Source: Gammaproteobacteria bacterium (GTDB taxonomy: Bacteria; Pseudomonadota; Gammaproteobacteria; DSM-19610). Taken from it: 64,000 nucleotides of DNA. The position numbers and the translations under genes are program-made. Positions within the stretch are counted from its first letter, which is position 1, and each line of letters opens with the position of its first letter. This document shows positions 35,941 through 48,367 of the stretch, in pieces. The notes below the pieces were generated by a model, which was not told the origin of the DNA, searched no databases, and was given only the letters and a program-made list of their open reading frames with translations. Location of the stretch: contig WGBO01000006.1 of the NCBI GenBank assembly GCA_015494295.1, positions 163,234 to 227,233 of the forward strand, in the 5' to 3' direction.

Positions 35941-37028
35941 ACCCATCCCTGGAAAACAAGCTGCAGACCGTGGTGGAGCGCGCGGAAGAAGTCAGCGCGC
36001 TGCTGTCCGACCCGGACGTAATCGCCGACAACAACCGGTTCCGCGAGCTGTCGCAGGAATACGCCCAGATTACCCCGGTGGTGAACTGTTTCGAGGCCCT
36101 GCAACGGGCGCGCGAGGACGAAGCGGCCGCCGGGGAAATGCTGCGCGACCCCGACCCGGAGGTGCGCGAAATGGCCGGCGAGGAACTGGAGGACGCACGC
36201 CGCCGCCGGGAGGAACTGGAACTGGAACTGCAGAAACACCTGCTGCCGCGCGACCCCAACGACAACAAGAACGTGTACCTGGAAATCCGCGCCGGCACCG
36301 GTGGCGACGAGGCCGCGATTTTCGCCGGCGACCTGTTCCGCATGTACTCGCGCTACGCCGAGACCCGGGGCTGGAAGGTGGAGATCCTCAGCGAGAGCGA
36401 GGGCGAGCACGGCGGCTACAAGGAAATCATCGCGCGCATCAGCGGCAACGAAGTGTACGCGCGCCTCAAGTTCGAGTCCGGCGCGCACCGCGTGCAGCGG
36501 GTTCCGGAAACCGAATCCCAGGGGCGCATCCACACCTCCGCGGCCACCGTCGCAGTACTGCCGGAGGCCGAAGAAACCGAGACCATCGACATCAACCCCG
36601 CGGATCTCAAGATTGACACCTACCGGGCTTCCGGCGCCGGCGGCCAGCACGTCAACAAAACTGATTCGGCGGTGCGCATCACCCACCTGCCGACCGGCGT
36701 GGTGGTGGAATGCCAGGACGAGCGTTCGCAGCACAAGAACCGCGCGCGCGCCATGTCGCTGCTGGCCTCGCGCCTGCAGGCCGCGGAAGACGAAAAGCGT
36801 CGCAGCGAGGAAAGCGAGACACGCCGCAACCTGGTCGGCAGCGGCGACCGCTCGGAACGCATCCGAACCTACAACTTCCCGCAGGGGCGCATTACCGACC
36901 ATCGCATCAACCTGACCCTGTACAAGCTCGACGAAGTCATGCAGGGCGCGCTGGACGCCGTCATCGACCCCCTGCTGAGCGAGGACCAGGCCGACCGGCT
37001 GGCGGAACTCAGTGCCCGCGACAACTGA
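35937..37028 (+). CDS. prfA: Peptide chain release factor 1 PrfA
   Basis: 363 residues starting at a GTG that overlaps the hemA stop, so translation is coupled. RF1 ends translation at UAA and UAG. The GGQ motif is in [17 protein letters not shown] (about residue 230-240). The region [18 protein letters not shown] is typical, and the codon-recognition PxT-type loop lies in the middle domain. It is followed by prmC, whose product methylates the GGQ glutamine. Confidence 0.97.
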   Translation: MNPSLENKLQTVVERAEEVSALLSDPDVIADNNRFRELSQEYAQITPVVNCFEALQRAREDEAAAGEMLRDPDPEVREMAGEELEDARRRREELELELQKHLLPRDPNDNKNVYLEIRAGTGGDEAAIFAGDLFRMYSRYAETRGWKVEILSESEGEHGGYKEIIARISGNEVYARLKFESGAHRVQRVPETESQGRIHTSAATVAVLPEAEETETIDINPADLKIDTYRASGAGGQHVNKTDSAVRITHLPTGVVVECQDERSQHKNRARAMSLLASRLQAAEDEKRRSEESETRRNLVGSGDRSERIRTYNFPQGRITDHRINLTLYKLDEVMQGALDAVIDPLLSEDQADRLAELSARDN

Positions 37029-37875
37029 CCGCCGGCCCGACACCATCGCCGCCACACTGCGCGCGGCGGCAAAGCGCCTGAACGCCAGCGACACCCCCGA
37101 ACTCGACGCCGAAGTCCTGCTCGCGCACGTGCTCGGCAAACCGCGCAGCCACCTGCACGCGTGGCCGGAAAAAACGCTCACGGCGGAGCAGCGCGCAGGT
37201 TTCGAAGCCCTGCTCGCGCGCCGTGCCAGCGGCCACCCGGTAGCCCACCTGACCGGCCGGCGGGAATTCTGGTCGCTGGAACTCGCGGTCACGGCCCATA
37301 CACTGATTCCGCGCCCGGATACCGAACAACTGGTCGAACGGGCGCTGCGGGTGCTGGACGCCGGCCGCCCCCTGCGCGTGCTGGACGCCGGCACCGGCAG
37401 CGGCGCCATCGCACTGGCGCTGGCACGGGAGCGCGCGCACTGGAAAATCCTGGCGAACGACCGTTCGCCCGATTGCCTGGACGTGGCGCGCGACAATGCC
37501 CGGCGCCTGCGTCTGTGCAACGTCAGCTTCTTCGCCGGCCACTGGTGCGACGCCGTCGCCGACGATTCGCTCGACGCCCTGGTTTCCAACCCCCCCTATA
37601 TTGCCGAACGCGATCCGCACCTCGACCAGGGCGACGTGCGCTTCGAACCGCGCACCGCGCTGATCTCGGGGCCCGACGGACTCGACGACCTCCGATGCCT
37701 GACCGCCGCGGCCCCCCGCGTCCTCCGGCCCGCCGGGATCCTGTTGCTGGAACACGGCTTCGACCAGGCCGAAGCCGTCGCCAGGCTATTGAAGGAACAG
37801 GGCTTTCTCGATATCCGGCAGCACCGCGACCTGGCCGGCCACATCCGCATCAGCGAGGGCCGCAAACCCGGCTGA
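37012..37875 (+). CDS. prmC: Release-factor glutamine N5-methyltransferase PrmC
   Basis: 287 residues, starting at a GTG 17 bases inside prfA. PrmC methylates the Gln of the GGQ motif in release factors using S-adenosylmethionine. Motifs: [10 protein letters not shown], the SAM loop [16 protein letters not shown], and the catalytic NPPY in [11 protein letters not shown]. The end is normal length. The hemA-prfA-prmC order is conserved across gammaproteobacteria. Confidence 0.97.
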   Translation: MPATTDRRPDTIAATLRAAAKRLNASDTPELDAEVLLAHVLGKPRSHLHAWPEKTLTAEQRAGFEALLARRASGHPVAHLTGRREFWSLELAVTAHTLIPRPDTEQLVERALRVLDAGRPLRVLDAGTGSGAIALALARERAHWKILANDRSPDCLDVARDNARRLRLCNVSFFAGHWCDAVADDSLDALVSNPPYIAERDPHLDQGDVRFEPRTALISGPDGLDDLRCLTAAAPRVLRPAGILLLEHGFDQAEAVARLLKEQGFLDIRQHRDLAGHIRISEGRKPG

Positions 37876-37918
37876 GCCGGGATTCGCCATTCCCATGGTT
37901 TTGGGATAGGATTTCTCC

Positions 37919-38335
37919 ATGGAGCATCCATGCCCGGAAACCATCAAGCACCGGGAAATCGCCTTCTGCGACCCGTCCCCGGGGCAGCAACAGGCGCTCG
38001 ACGCCATCCTGGCGCTGAGCGATATCGACGGCGTGCTCAACGTGACGCTGGCGGGGCCTTCCGTCAACGCCATCCGCGTCAGCTACGACCTGCGCCAGAT
38101 CGACCTCTACACCCTCGAAGCCCTGCTGTTCGAACTCGGTTTCCACCTCGACAACAGCCTGTTCAGCAAACTGCGCCGCGCACTCTACTACTACACCGAA
38201 AGCAACGAACTGGAAAACATCGCCGCCAGCGGCAACCACGACAACAGCACCCGCGACATCTTCATGCGCTGCTACCTCGAACGCCGCCACGGCTGCCGCG
38301 ACGACCGCCCCGAATACTGGCGCCGCTACCTCTAG
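37919..38335 (+). CDS. Hypothetical protein with HMA-like (ferredoxin-fold) N-terminal part
   Basis: 138 residues. After a short head, DGVLNVTLAGPSVNAIRVSYDLRQIDLYTLEALLFELGFHLD has the strand-helix-strand-strand-helix rhythm of heavy-metal-associated domains, but without the CxxC metal site. The C-terminal half is Arg/Tyr-rich (KLRRALYYYTESNELEN, YWRRYL). It follows prmC by 43 bases and may be transcribed with it. Cys-poor, so not an obvious metallochaperone; function unknown. Confidence 0.65.
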   Translation: MEHPCPETIKHREIAFCDPSPGQQQALDAILALSDIDGVLNVTLAGPSVNAIRVSYDLRQIDLYTLEALLFELGFHLDNSLFSKLRRALYYYTESNELENIAASGNHDNSTRDIFMRCYLERRHGCRDDRPEYWRRYL

Positions 38336-38371
38336 CACGCCTCCACTCAAAAAGGGACGGAGGCAATTTCT

Positions 38372-38402
38372 GTTTTCAACCGGGTATGCCCCCATTGAAA
38401 AC
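38372..38402. repeat. Inverted repeat GTTTTCAA/TTGAAAAC near a GGGACGGAGG tract
   Basis: GTTTTCAA (38372-38379) and its exact complement TTGAAAAC (38395-38402) enclose a 15-base loop. They follow AAAAAGGGACGGAGGC and precede CTGTTTTTTT. The purine-rich tract recalls extragenic repeat families in gammaproteobacteria, but only one copy is seen here, so REP status cannot be tested. It could also attenuate transcription before moeB. Confidence 0.4.
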
Positions 38403-38445
38403 GTGAGCCTGTTTTTTTGAGCGCGCGGTCGGTATCGTCAAGCCC

Positions 38446-39194
<749 letters not shown>

Positions 39195-39198
<4 letters not shown>

Positions 39199-39608
39199 AA
39201 AAGATCAGACTCCCACGCCCCATCGTCAACCGCATCCTGGCGCTTGCACAGGGTTCGCCTGACGAGGAAATCTGCGGCCTGGTCAGCGCCCGCGACGGCG
39301 AACCACGGCGCTGCATACCGGTACGCAACGTCGCCAGCGACCGCCGGCGCCTGTTCGCGATGGATCCGTCGCAACAGATCGACGCCATGCGTGACATGCG
39401 GGAACGGGGCGAGACGCTGTTCGCCATCTACCACTCGCACCCGGATGGTCCGGCGGAACCCTCCGCCACCGACATCGAACAGTCCGGCTACCCCGACGCA
39501 CTGCACCTGATCGTGTCACTCAACACCCGGGGCGTGCTGGAACTCGGGGGGTACCTGTTTACCGACAACGGCCCCGAAGCCGTGCACCTGGAAATCCTCG
39601 AAGACTGA
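39195..39608 (+). CDS. JAMM/MPN+ metalloprotease-like protein
   Basis: 136 residues from the ATG overlapping the moeB stop (ATGA). The zinc JAMM motif is complete: Glu25 in EEICGL, then HSHPDGPAEPSATD with His80, His82, Ser90 and Asp93. Bacterial JAMM proteins next to E1-like enzymes remove a C-terminal amino acid or peptide from a ubiquitin-like sulfur carrier, as Mec does for CysO in actinobacteria. Such a role here, freeing a sulfur-carrier protein for MoeB-type activation, is inferred from the pairing. Confidence 0.88.
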
Positions 39609-39618
39609 AATCACGGAT

Positions 39619-39637
39619 TGTCGGCAGGCAGCCGACA
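39619..39637. terminator. Hairpin between convergent JAMM and hslO genes
   Basis: TGTCGGC (39619-39625), loop AGGCA, GCCGACA (39631-39637): a perfect 7-bp stem lying 11 bases after the JAMM stop. No T-tract follows, so its strength is uncertain. Confidence 0.45.
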
Positions 39638-39667
39638 TCCTGCTGATGGAGGTTCTGCTCCCGGATA

Positions 39668-40552
39668 TCAATGCCGCGTTGGCGGCACGTCCGGCTGGTC
39701 CGAGGCCGCGAACAGGCCTTCGACGTCGACGGCGTCGAGCCGGTATTCCTGGCGGCAGAACTCGCAACTGACGCTGACCGCGCCCTGCTCTTCCAGCACC
39801 GAGCGGACCTCGTCGTAACCCAGCCCCCGCAGCATGGTTTCGATGCGCTCGCGCGAGCAGGAACAGCGAAAGCTGACCGGCTCGCTGTCGAACAGGCGGA
39901 GGTCTTCCTCGTGGTAGAGACGGTGGAGAATGTCTTGCGCGGACAGCGTCAGCAGTTCATCGTCGGTCAGCGTTTCGCCGAGCATCACGTCGCGGTTCCA
40001 GTTTTCCTCGTCACTGCCGCCGCGGGGAAGTTGCTGCAACAGCATGCCGGCCGCGCGTTCCTCGCCGGCCGCCAGCCACAGGCGTGTGGCGAGTTGTTCG
40101 GACTGCGCGAAATAGTCCTCCAGGGTCGCGGCCAGGCTGTCGCGCTCGACCGGCACCACGCCCTGGTAGCGTTCGCCACCCTGCCCCGGGTCGATGGTCA
40201 GCATCAGGCGCGCCTGCTCGCCGACCAGCGCGCGGAAGTCCATTCCCTCGACGTCGCCATTCCAGCGCGCCAGTCCGCGCACCGTGCGCGCGGCGGTCGC
40301 CTCGATCAGCAACAGGCTGACGGGACCATCGCCCTGCAATTGCAGTTGCAGGAAACCGTCGAACTTGATGGTGGCCGACAACAGCACGGCGGCGGCCATG
40401 GCCTGACCCAGCAGATCGCGCACGGGCGCGGGGTAGGACTGGCGTTCGAGGACGGCGCGCCAACTGGCGTCCAGCCACACCAGTTCGCCACGCACGTCGG
40501 TGTTCTCGAACACGAAACGTCGCAGGCAATCGGTATCGGGTCGTGTCGTCAT
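39668..40552 (-). CDS. hslO: Redox-regulated chaperone Hsp33
   Basis: 294 residues from the ATG at 40552. Hsp33 is a holdase activated by oxidative unfolding of its zinc centre. The four zinc Cys are C230 and C232 (CSCSRER) and C263 and C266 (CEFC). The chaperone domain includes GDGPVSLLLIEATAARTVRG and LLQQLPRG. An open frame extends further upstream but has no support. Convergent with the JAMM gene and 68 bases downstream of gatB on the same strand. Confidence 0.95.
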   Translation of the reverse strand: MTTRPDTDCLRRFVFENTDVRGELVWLDASWRAVLERQSYPAPVRDLLGQAMAAAVLLSATIKFDGFLQLQLQGDGPVSLLLIEATAARTVRGLARWNGDVEGMDFRALVGEQARLMLTIDPGQGGERYQGVVPVERDSLAATLEDYFAQSEQLATRLWLAAGEERAAGMLLQQLPRGGSDEENWNRDVMLGETLTDDELLTLSAQDILHRLYHEEDLRLFDSEPVSFRCSCSRERIETMLRGLGYDEVRSVLEEQGAVSVSCEFCRQEYRLDAVDVEGLFAASDQPDVPPTRH

Positions 40553-40620
40553 GGCATTGGTCTGTTCAATGCGCCGCCACGTCGGGGCCAGACACGGCAG
40601 GCGCCGGGCATGCCGGCGCG

Positions 40621-42060
40621 TCAGTCCCCGGACAGCAGTCGCTTGAGGATCTTGTTGACTTCGCCGGGGTTGGCCTTGCCTTGCGTGGCCTTCATGACCT
40701 GTCCGACGAAGAAGCCCAGCAGTTTCTCCTGCCCGCCCCTGTACTGTTCGACCTGTTTGGGGTTGTTGTCCAGTACCTCGCGCACCAGCTTCTCGATGGC
40801 GCCGCTGTCGGTGATCTGCTTGAGGCCCTTCTGTTCGATCACCGTGTCGGCGTCGCCCTCGCCACGGCACATGGCTTCGAACACCTGCTTGGCGATCTTG
40901 CCGGAAATGGTGTTGTCGGCAATGCGCTTCAGCAAGCCGCCGAGGTGTTCGGCGCTGACCGGCGACTCGTCGATCTCGATACCCTCGCGGTTGAGCAGGC
41001 CCGACAGTTCACCGGTCACCCAGTTGGCCGCCAGCCTGCCTTCGCCGCCGGAGGCCTCCACCACGAGCTCGAAGTAGCTGGCCATCTCCCGGCTACCGGT
41101 CAGGATCACGGCATCGCGGTGCGACAGGGAGTATTGCGTCATGAAGCGTTCACGCTTGGCGTCCGGCAGTTCCGGCAGGGTCTTGCGCACGGCCTCGATG
41201 AAGTCGTCATCGAGAATCACCGGCAGCAGGTCCGGGTCGGGGAAGTAACGGTAGTCGTTGGCTTCCTCCTTGCTGCGCATGGAACGTGTCTCGTCGCGGT
41301 CGGCATCGTACAGCCGGGTTTCCTGGACAATCTCACCACCGGCTTCCAGCACATCGATCTGACGTTCAACCTCGTAGTTGATGGCGCGCTCCACGAAGCG
41401 GAAGGAGTTGATGTTCTTGATCTCGGTACGGGTGCCAAACTCCTCCTGTCCTTTCGGGCGCACGGAGACGTTGGCGTCGCAACGGAAGGAACCCTCCTGC
41501 ATGTTGCCGTCGCAGATCTCCAGGTAGCGCACCAGGGCATGGATCTTCTTCATGTAGGCCACCGCTTCCTTCGCGGATCGCATGTCCGGCTCGGACACGA
41601 TCTCCAGCAGCGGGGTGCCGGCGCGGTTGAGGTCGATACCGGTGGCGCCGTGGAAATCCTCGTGCAGGGACTTGCCGGCATCCTCCTCGAGGTGCGCGCG
41701 GGTGATGCCGATGCGGCGCGTGGTGTCGTCGTCCAGGTCGATATCGATATAGCCGTCGTGCACGATCGGCAGCTCGAACTGGCTGATCTGGTAGCCCTTG
41801 GGCAGATCCGGGTAGAAGTAGTTCTTGCGCGCGAACACCGAACGGCGCGCCACCGTGGAGTGGGTGGCGAGGCCGAAGCGCGCCGCCAGTTCCACCACTT
41901 TTTCATTCAACACCGGCAGCACGCCCGGCAGGCCGAGATCGACGGCGCAGGCCTGGGTGTTCGGCTCGGCGCCGTAGGCGGTCGAGGCGCCGGAGAAGAT
42001 CTTGCTCCTGGTGGCCAGTTGCGCGTGGATTTCCAGCCCGATAACGACTTCCCATTCCAT
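40621..42060 (-). CDS. gatB: Asp-tRNA(Asn)/Glu-tRNA(Gln) amidotransferase subunit B GatB
   Basis: 479 residues, full length. GatB binds misacylated tRNA and activates it for amidation. The N-terminus [24 protein letters not shown] and [15 protein letters not shown], and [17 protein letters not shown], are diagnostic, and the C-terminal YqeY-like tail domain ends KILKRLLSG. It is the last gene of gatC-gatA-gatB, 16 bases after gatA. The presence of the complex implies that this bacterium makes Gln-tRNA and/or Asn-tRNA by transamidation. Confidence 0.98.
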   Translation of the reverse strand: MEWEVVIGLEIHAQLATRSKIFSGASTAYGAEPNTQACAVDLGLPGVLPVLNEKVVELAARFGLATHSTVARRSVFARKNYFYPDLPKGYQISQFELPIVHDGYIDIDLDDDTTRRIGITRAHLEEDAGKSLHEDFHGATGIDLNRAGTPLLEIVSEPDMRSAKEAVAYMKKIHALVRYLEICDGNMQEGSFRCDANVSVRPKGQEEFGTRTEIKNINSFRFVERAINYEVERQIDVLEAGGEIVQETRLYDADRDETRSMRSKEEANDYRYFPDPDLLPVILDDDFIEAVRKTLPELPDAKRERFMTQYSLSHRDAVILTGSREMASYFELVVEASGGEGRLAANWVTGELSGLLNREGIEIDESPVSAEHLGGLLKRIADNTISGKIAKQVFEAMCRGEGDADTVIEQKGLKQITDSGAIEKLVREVLDNNPKQVEQYRGGQEKLLGFFVGQVMKATQGKANPGEVNKILKRLLSGD

Positions 42061-42076
42061 AACTCAGGACTCTCTC

Positions 42077-43531
42077 TTATTCATAGCCGGCGGGACAACG
42101 GGTGTGCCAGTCGGTGACTTTCTGGTACTGGTGGGCAATGTTGAGCAGGCGCCCCTCGGCGAAATAGTCGCCGATCAGTTGCAGGCCGACCGGCAGACCG
42201 TCCACCAGTCCGGCCGGAATCGACATGCCGGGCAGGCCGGCGAGGTTGACCGCGATGGTGTAGATATCGGACAGGTACATGGTCACCGGGTCGTCGGACT
42301 TTTCCCCCAGCCGGAAGGCGGTGGTCGGCGAGGTCGGACCCATGATCACGTCGACCTCCTCGAAGGCCTTGACGAAATCGTCACGGATCAGGCGCCGGAT
42401 CTGCTGCGCCTTCAGGTAGTAGGCGTCGTAATAGCCCGCCGATAGCGCGTAGGTGCCGATCATGATGCGACGCTTCACCTCGGCGCCGAACCCTTCACCG
42501 CGCGAGCGGGTATAGAGGTCGTCGAGGTCTTTCGGGTCTTCGCAACGGTGCCCGAAGCGCACACCGTCCATGCGCGACAGGTTTGACGAGCACTCGGCCG
42601 GGGCCACGACGTAGTACACCGGCACCGACAGGCCGCTGTTGGGCAGGCTGATTTCCTTCACGGTGGCGCCGAGCCGGCGGTATTCCTCGATGGCCGCATC
42701 GATGACCGCGCGCACCCTGGCGTCCAGGCCGTCGTCGAAGAACTCCTTCGGCAGGCCGATGACCAGGCCGTCCAGATCCTGCTCCAGCGCCGCGCTGTAA
42801 TCCTCCACCGGCCGGTCGATGCTGGTGGAGTCGCGCGGGTCAAAGCCGGACATGGCTTCCAGCAGCAGCGCCGCATCGGCGGCGGAGGTGGCGAAGGGGC
42901 CGCCCTGGTCGAGACTGGAGGCAAACGCAATCATGCCGTAGCGCGACACCCGCCCGTAGGTGGGCTTGATGCCGGTAATGCCGCACAGCGCCGCCGGCTG
43001 GCGAATGGAGCCACCTGTGTCGGTGCCGGTGGCCAGTGGCGCCAGGCGCGCCGCCACCGCCGCCGCGGAACCGCCGGAGGAACCGCCGGGCACGCGCCCG
43101 GTATCCCAGGGGTTTTTCACCGGACCGTAGAAACTGGTTTCGTTGGAGGAGCCCATGGCGAACTCGTCCATGTTGGTCTTGCCGAGCATCACCGCCCCGG
43201 CCTGCCTGAGCTTTTCGGTGACCGTGGCGTCGTAGGGGGCCTCGAAATTGTCGAGCATGCGCGAACCGCAACTGGTACGCACGCCGTCGGTGCAGAAGAT
43301 ATCCTTGTGCAGGAAGGGTATGCCGGTCAGGGGGCCGGCGTCACCCGCGGCAATGCGCCGGTCGGCCTCGCGCGCCGCTTCCAGCGCCGCGTCGGCGGTC
43401 ACCGTCACCACGCTGTTGAGTTCGCCATCGAAACGCTCGATACGGTCAAGAAAATGACGGGTAAGGGCCTCGCTGGTGAATTCGCCGGCGCGCAGGCCCG
43501 CCGCCAGTTCGGAAAGGCTTTTCTGGTGCAT
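42077..43531 (-). CDS. gatA: Asp-tRNA(Asn)/Glu-tRNA(Gln) amidotransferase subunit A GatA
   Basis: 484 residues. An amidase-signature protein that releases ammonia from glutamine for the GatCAB complex. The Ser-cisSer-Lys triad is visible: Lys in FLHKDIF, the cis-Ser in [12 protein letters not shown] and the nucleophile within [12 protein letters not shown]. It lies between gatC (11 bases upstream) and gatB. Confidence 0.98.
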   Translation of the reverse strand: MHQKSLSELAAGLRAGEFTSEALTRHFLDRIERFDGELNSVVTVTADAALEAAREADRRIAAGDAGPLTGIPFLHKDIFCTDGVRTSCGSRMLDNFEAPYDATVTEKLRQAGAVMLGKTNMDEFAMGSSNETSFYGPVKNPWDTGRVPGGSSGGSAAAVAARLAPLATGTDTGGSIRQPAALCGITGIKPTYGRVSRYGMIAFASSLDQGGPFATSAADAALLLEAMSGFDPRDSTSIDRPVEDYSAALEQDLDGLVIGLPKEFFDDGLDARVRAVIDAAIEEYRRLGATVKEISLPNSGLSVPVYYVVAPAECSSNLSRMDGVRFGHRCEDPKDLDDLYTRSRGEGFGAEVKRRIMIGTYALSAGYYDAYYLKAQQIRRLIRDDFVKAFEEVDVIMGPTSPTTAFRLGEKSDDPVTMYLSDIYTIAVNLAGLPGMSIPAGLVDGLPVGLQLIGDYFAEGRLLNIAHQYQKVTDWHTRCPAGYE

Positions 43532-43542
43532 GCTCTACCTGC

Positions 43543-45069
<1,527 letters not shown>

Positions 45070-45149
45070 ACCCTGAACCGCCCCGTTACCCGCAACACCC
45101 GATGGCCTTACGCTGAAGCCGGTCGGCGAGACCGGATGGAGTAGACGCT

Positions 45150-46025
45150 ATCAAGCAGATCTTTACCGCAGCCCCCCCGCTGCTGGCCCGCCTTCTGGCG
45201 CTGGTCCTGCTGTCCATCGCGCTGATGACCGTCGACCACCGCCAGCATCACCTCGACAGCATGCGCAGCGCCCTGTCGGTGGTGGTCTACCCGCTGCAAC
45301 TGCTGGTGGACCTGCCCGGCAACACCTACGACTGGTTCCGCGAATCACTGGCCACGCGCCGCCAGCTGCAGGAGGAGAACTTCAGCCTGCGCAAGCAGCA
45401 ACTGGTACTGAACACCCAGCTCCAGAAACTGGAAGCCCTGGAAGCCGAAAACCGCCACCTGCGCGCGCTGCTGGATTCTTCCTTCCAGGTGGGTGAGCGT
45501 CCGATGCTGATCGCCGCCCTGCTGTCGGTGGACATGGACCCCTACCGCCACCAGATCGAAATCAACAAGGGCAGCCTCGACAAGCTGTTCGAGGGACAGC
45601 CCCTGCTCGACAGCCGCGGCGTGATGGGCCAGTTGATCCACGTCGGCCCCTTCACCTCCACGGCCATGCTGATCACCGACCCGGCGCACGCCATCCCGGT
45701 ACAGATCAACCGCAACGGCCTGCGCACCATTGCCCTCGGTACCGGCAAGCTCGACCGGCTGGAACTGCCCAACATTCCCAACAACGCCGACATCCAGGTG
45801 GGCGACCTGCTGGTCAGTTCCGGCCTCGGCGGCCGTTTCCCGCCGGGCTACCCGGTCGCCGACGTGATCGAGGTGGAACAGGATCCGGGGCGCGCCTTTT
45901 CGCGGGTGCTGGCGCGGCCGCGCGCGCAACTGGACCGCAGCCGCGAAGTGCTGCTGGTATGGCCGGAGCAGATCGAACATCCGATGGAGCCCGCAACGGG
46001 CGCCGGCGGGGAGGAAGCGCCGTGA
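45150..46025 (+). CDS. mreC: Rod-shape protein MreC (non-canonical AUC start proposed)
   Basis: MreC links MreB to the periplasmic cell-wall machinery. The first ATG in frame is at 45225, but it falls after the membrane segment. Codons upstream of it encode IKQIFTAAPPLL then ARLLALVLLSIAL, exactly the conserved MreC N-terminus and anchor. That frame is closed by TGA at 45114-45116 and holds no ATG, GTG or TTG before the anchor. ATC at 45150 lies 8 bases after GGAG (45138-45141), so AUC initiation or a base error is likely. From ATC the protein has 291 residues. The body (coiled coil QLQEENFSLRKQQL, beta domain VSSGLGGRFPPGYPVADV) is normal. If ATG 45225 is used, the product is 266 residues without an anchor. 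Confidence 0.8.
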   Translation: MKQIFTAAPPLLARLLALVLLSIALMTVDHRQHHLDSMRSALSVVVYPLQLLVDLPGNTYDWFRESLATRRQLQEENFSLRKQQLVLNTQLQKLEALEAENRHLRALLDSSFQVGERPMLIAALLSVDMDPYRHQIEINKGSLDKLFEGQPLLDSRGVMGQLIHVGPFTSTAMLITDPAHAIPVQINRNGLRTIALGTGKLDRLELPNIPNNADIQVGDLLVSSGLGGRFPPGYPVADVIEVEQDPGRAFSRVLARPRAQLDRSREVLLVWPEQIEHPMEPATGAGGEEAP

Positions 46026-46510
46026 ACCTGGGCAGGCCCCACGGCGGCTTCGTCATCATCAGCAGCTTCGCGGTGGCGATGGTGCTGACCATCGTGCCGT
46101 TGCCGGACAGCGTGGCGCGGCTGCGCCCGGACTGGGTGGGCCTGACCCTGATCTTCTGGTGCCTGTTGCTGCCCTACCGGGTGAGCGTGGGCTCGGGCTT
46201 CGTCGCCGGCCTGTTGCTGGACGTGCTCACCGGCACCCTGCTCGGCCAGCACGCGCTGGCCCTGAGCCTGGTCGCCTACGTGTGCGTGCGCCTGCACGCT
46301 CGCATCCGCGCCTACCCGGCCTGGCAACAGATGCTCACTGTGCTGGTGTTGCTGATGCTGCACCAGCTCGTGGTGCTGTGGGTGGACCGCACCATCGGCC
46401 GCCCCGGCCACGGTTTCGCCTACTGGCTGCCGTCCTTCGTCGGCATGTTCCTGTGGCCGCTGGCGTACCGCTGGCTGCTGTCGATACAGCGCGCGTTCTC
46501 GGTGCAGTAG
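46022..46510 (+). CDS. mreD: Rod-shape membrane protein MreD
   Basis: 162 residues from a GTG that overlaps the mreC stop (GTGA). Five hydrophobic segments, for example FVIISSFAVAMVLTIVPLP, WVGLTLIFWCLLLPYRV and MLTVLVLLMLHQLVVLWV, with the typical GFVAGLLLDVLTGTLLGQHAL loop. MreD is an integral partner of MreC in the elongasome. It is followed 3 bases later by mrdA. Confidence 0.93.
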   Translation: MNLGRPHGGFVIISSFAVAMVLTIVPLPDSVARLRPDWVGLTLIFWCLLLPYRVSVGSGFVAGLLLDVLTGTLLGQHALALSLVAYVCVRLHARIRAYPAWQQMLTVLVLLMLHQLVVLWVDRTIGRPGHGFAYWLPSFVGMFLWPLAYRWLLSIQRAFSVQ

Positions 46511-46513
46511 GTC

Positions 46514-48367
46514 ATGGCGTCGCGCATCACCATCAAGGACTACCTGTTCGAGAGCCGCCTGTTCATGCAGCGCTCGATCCAGGCGCTGGCTTTTGCCGCG
46601 CTGCTGGTGTCGGTGCTGGTCGGGCGGCTGGTCTACCTCCAGGTGCTGGCCCACGAGCACTACATCACCCTGTCGGACGACAACCGCATCAAGATCCTGT
46701 CGCTGCCGCCCAACCGCGGCCTCATCTTCGACCGCAACGGGGTGATCCTGGCCGACAACCTGCCGTCCTACCGGCTGGAGATCACCCCCGAGCAGGTCCA
46801 CGAGGACATGGACGCGGTGGTCGACCGCCTCGCCGGCCTGATCCGCATACGCGACGTCGACCGGCGCCGCTTCGACCGCCTGCGCAAGCGCACCCCGGCC
46901 TTCAAGCCGGTGCCGCTGCGCTTCCACCTCAGCGACGAGGAGGTGGCGCGCTTCGCCGTCGACCGCCACCGTTTCCCGGGCGTGGAAATCGTCGCCGGCC
47001 TGTCCCGCCACTACCCGCACGGACCGCTCGCCTCGCACGCGCTGGGCTATGTCGGGCGCCTGGACGAGCGCGACCTGCAGCGCGTCGACGCCTCCAACTA
47101 CAGCGGCACCACGCACATCGGCAAGGTCGGCATCGAACGCACCTACGAGGACCGCCTGCACGGCACGGTCGGCTTCCGGCAGGTCGAGACCAACGCCGAG
47201 GGCAGGGTGCTGCGCACCCTCATCCGCACCCCGCCGATTCCCGGCGACAATCTCTACCTGACGCTGGATATCGAGCTGCAGAACGCCGCGGAACAGGCGT
47301 TCGGCGACCGCGCCGGCGCGGCCGTCGCCATCGACCCCGACACCGGCGAAGTACTCGCCTTCGTCAGCATGCCGACCTACGACCCCAACCTGTTCGTCAA
47401 CGGCATCGACACGGCCACCTACTCGGCGCTGCGCGACAACGACCGCCAGCCGCTGTTCAACCGCGCGCTGCGCGGCCAGTACCCGCCCGGTTCCACGCTC
47501 AAGCCCTTCGTGGCACTCGGCGGCCTGGAACAGGGCATCACCAGCACCCATGCGCACACCTTCTGCCCCGGCTACTACCAGCTCCCGGGCAAGGACCGCA
47601 AGTACCGCGACTGGAAGCGCAGCGGCCACGGCACGGTGGACCTGACCAGCGCCATCGCCCAGTCCTGCGACGTGTACTTCTACGACCTGGCGCTGTCCAT
47701 GGGCATCGACCGCCTGCACGATTTCCTGTCGCAGTTCGGGTTCGGCGCCCGCACCGGCCTGGACATCAGTGGCGAGCTGCCGGGACTGATGCCCTCGCGC
47801 GAATGGAAACGCGCCACCCGCGACCTGCCCTGGTTCCCGGGCGAAACCCTGATCACCGGCATCGGTCAGGGTTTCGTGCTGGCCACGCCGGTGCAACTCG
47901 CCAGCGCCACCGCGACGCTGGCGAAGTTCGGCCACCGCGTGAAACCGCATATCGTGGTGTCCACCCAGGCCTATGACGACCCGGACCTGTCGCCGGTGGA
48001 AGTGGAAACGGTTATCGACATTCCCATCGAGGACCGCCACAACTGGGAGGCCGTGATCCACGCCATGCGCGAGGTGGTGCACGGCCGCCGCGGCACGGCG
48101 CGCCGGATCGGCATCGGCGCCGGCTACGAGATCGCCGGCAAGACAGGCACCGCGCAGGTATTCGGCCTCAAGGAAGAAGAAAAGTACGACGCCGAGAAGC
48201 TGGTCAGGAAACTGCACGACCATTCCCTGTTCGTGGCCTTTGCGCCCATCGACAAGCCGCGCATCGCGGTGGCGGTGATCGTCGAGCACGGCGGCAGCGG
48301 CAGCGCGGTAGCCGCACCGATTGCGCGAACCATTCTCGACCAGTATCTGTCCAAACCCGCATCATGA
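46514..48367 (+). CDS. mrdA: Penicillin-binding protein 2 (elongation-specific transpeptidase)
   Basis: 617 residues. One N-terminal membrane anchor (SIQALAFAALLVSVLVGRLVYL), a pedestal domain, then the transpeptidase domain with the active-site Ser in GSTLKPF, SCD (SxN-type) in AIAQSCDVYFY, and KTG in IAGKTGTAQV. It cross-links peptidoglycan during side-wall growth, working with RodA. Its stop overlaps the rodA start (ATGA), so the glycosyltransferase and transpeptidase are translated as a coupled pair. Confidence 0.97.
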   Translation: MASRITIKDYLFESRLFMQRSIQALAFAALLVSVLVGRLVYLQVLAHEHYITLSDDNRIKILSLPPNRGLIFDRNGVILADNLPSYRLEITPEQVHEDMDAVVDRLAGLIRIRDVDRRRFDRLRKRTPAFKPVPLRFHLSDEEVARFAVDRHRFPGVEIVAGLSRHYPHGPLASHALGYVGRLDERDLQRVDASNYSGTTHIGKVGIERTYEDRLHGTVGFRQVETNAEGRVLRTLIRTPPIPGDNLYLTLDIELQNAAEQAFGDRAGAAVAIDPDTGEVLAFVSMPTYDPNLFVNGIDTATYSALRDNDRQPLFNRALRGQYPPGSTLKPFVALGGLEQGITSTHAHTFCPGYYQLPGKDRKYRDWKRSGHGTVDLTSAIAQSCDVYFYDLALSMGIDRLHDFLSQFGFGARTGLDISGELPGLMPSREWKRATRDLPWFPGETLITGIGQGFVLATPVQLASATATLAKFGHRVKPHIVVSTQAYDDPDLSPVEVETVIDIPIEDRHNWEAVIHAMREVVHGRRGTARRIGIGAGYEIAGKTGTAQVFGLKEEEKYDAEKLVRKLHDHSLFVAFAPIDKPRIAVAVIVEHGGSGSAVAAPIARTILDQYLSKPAS

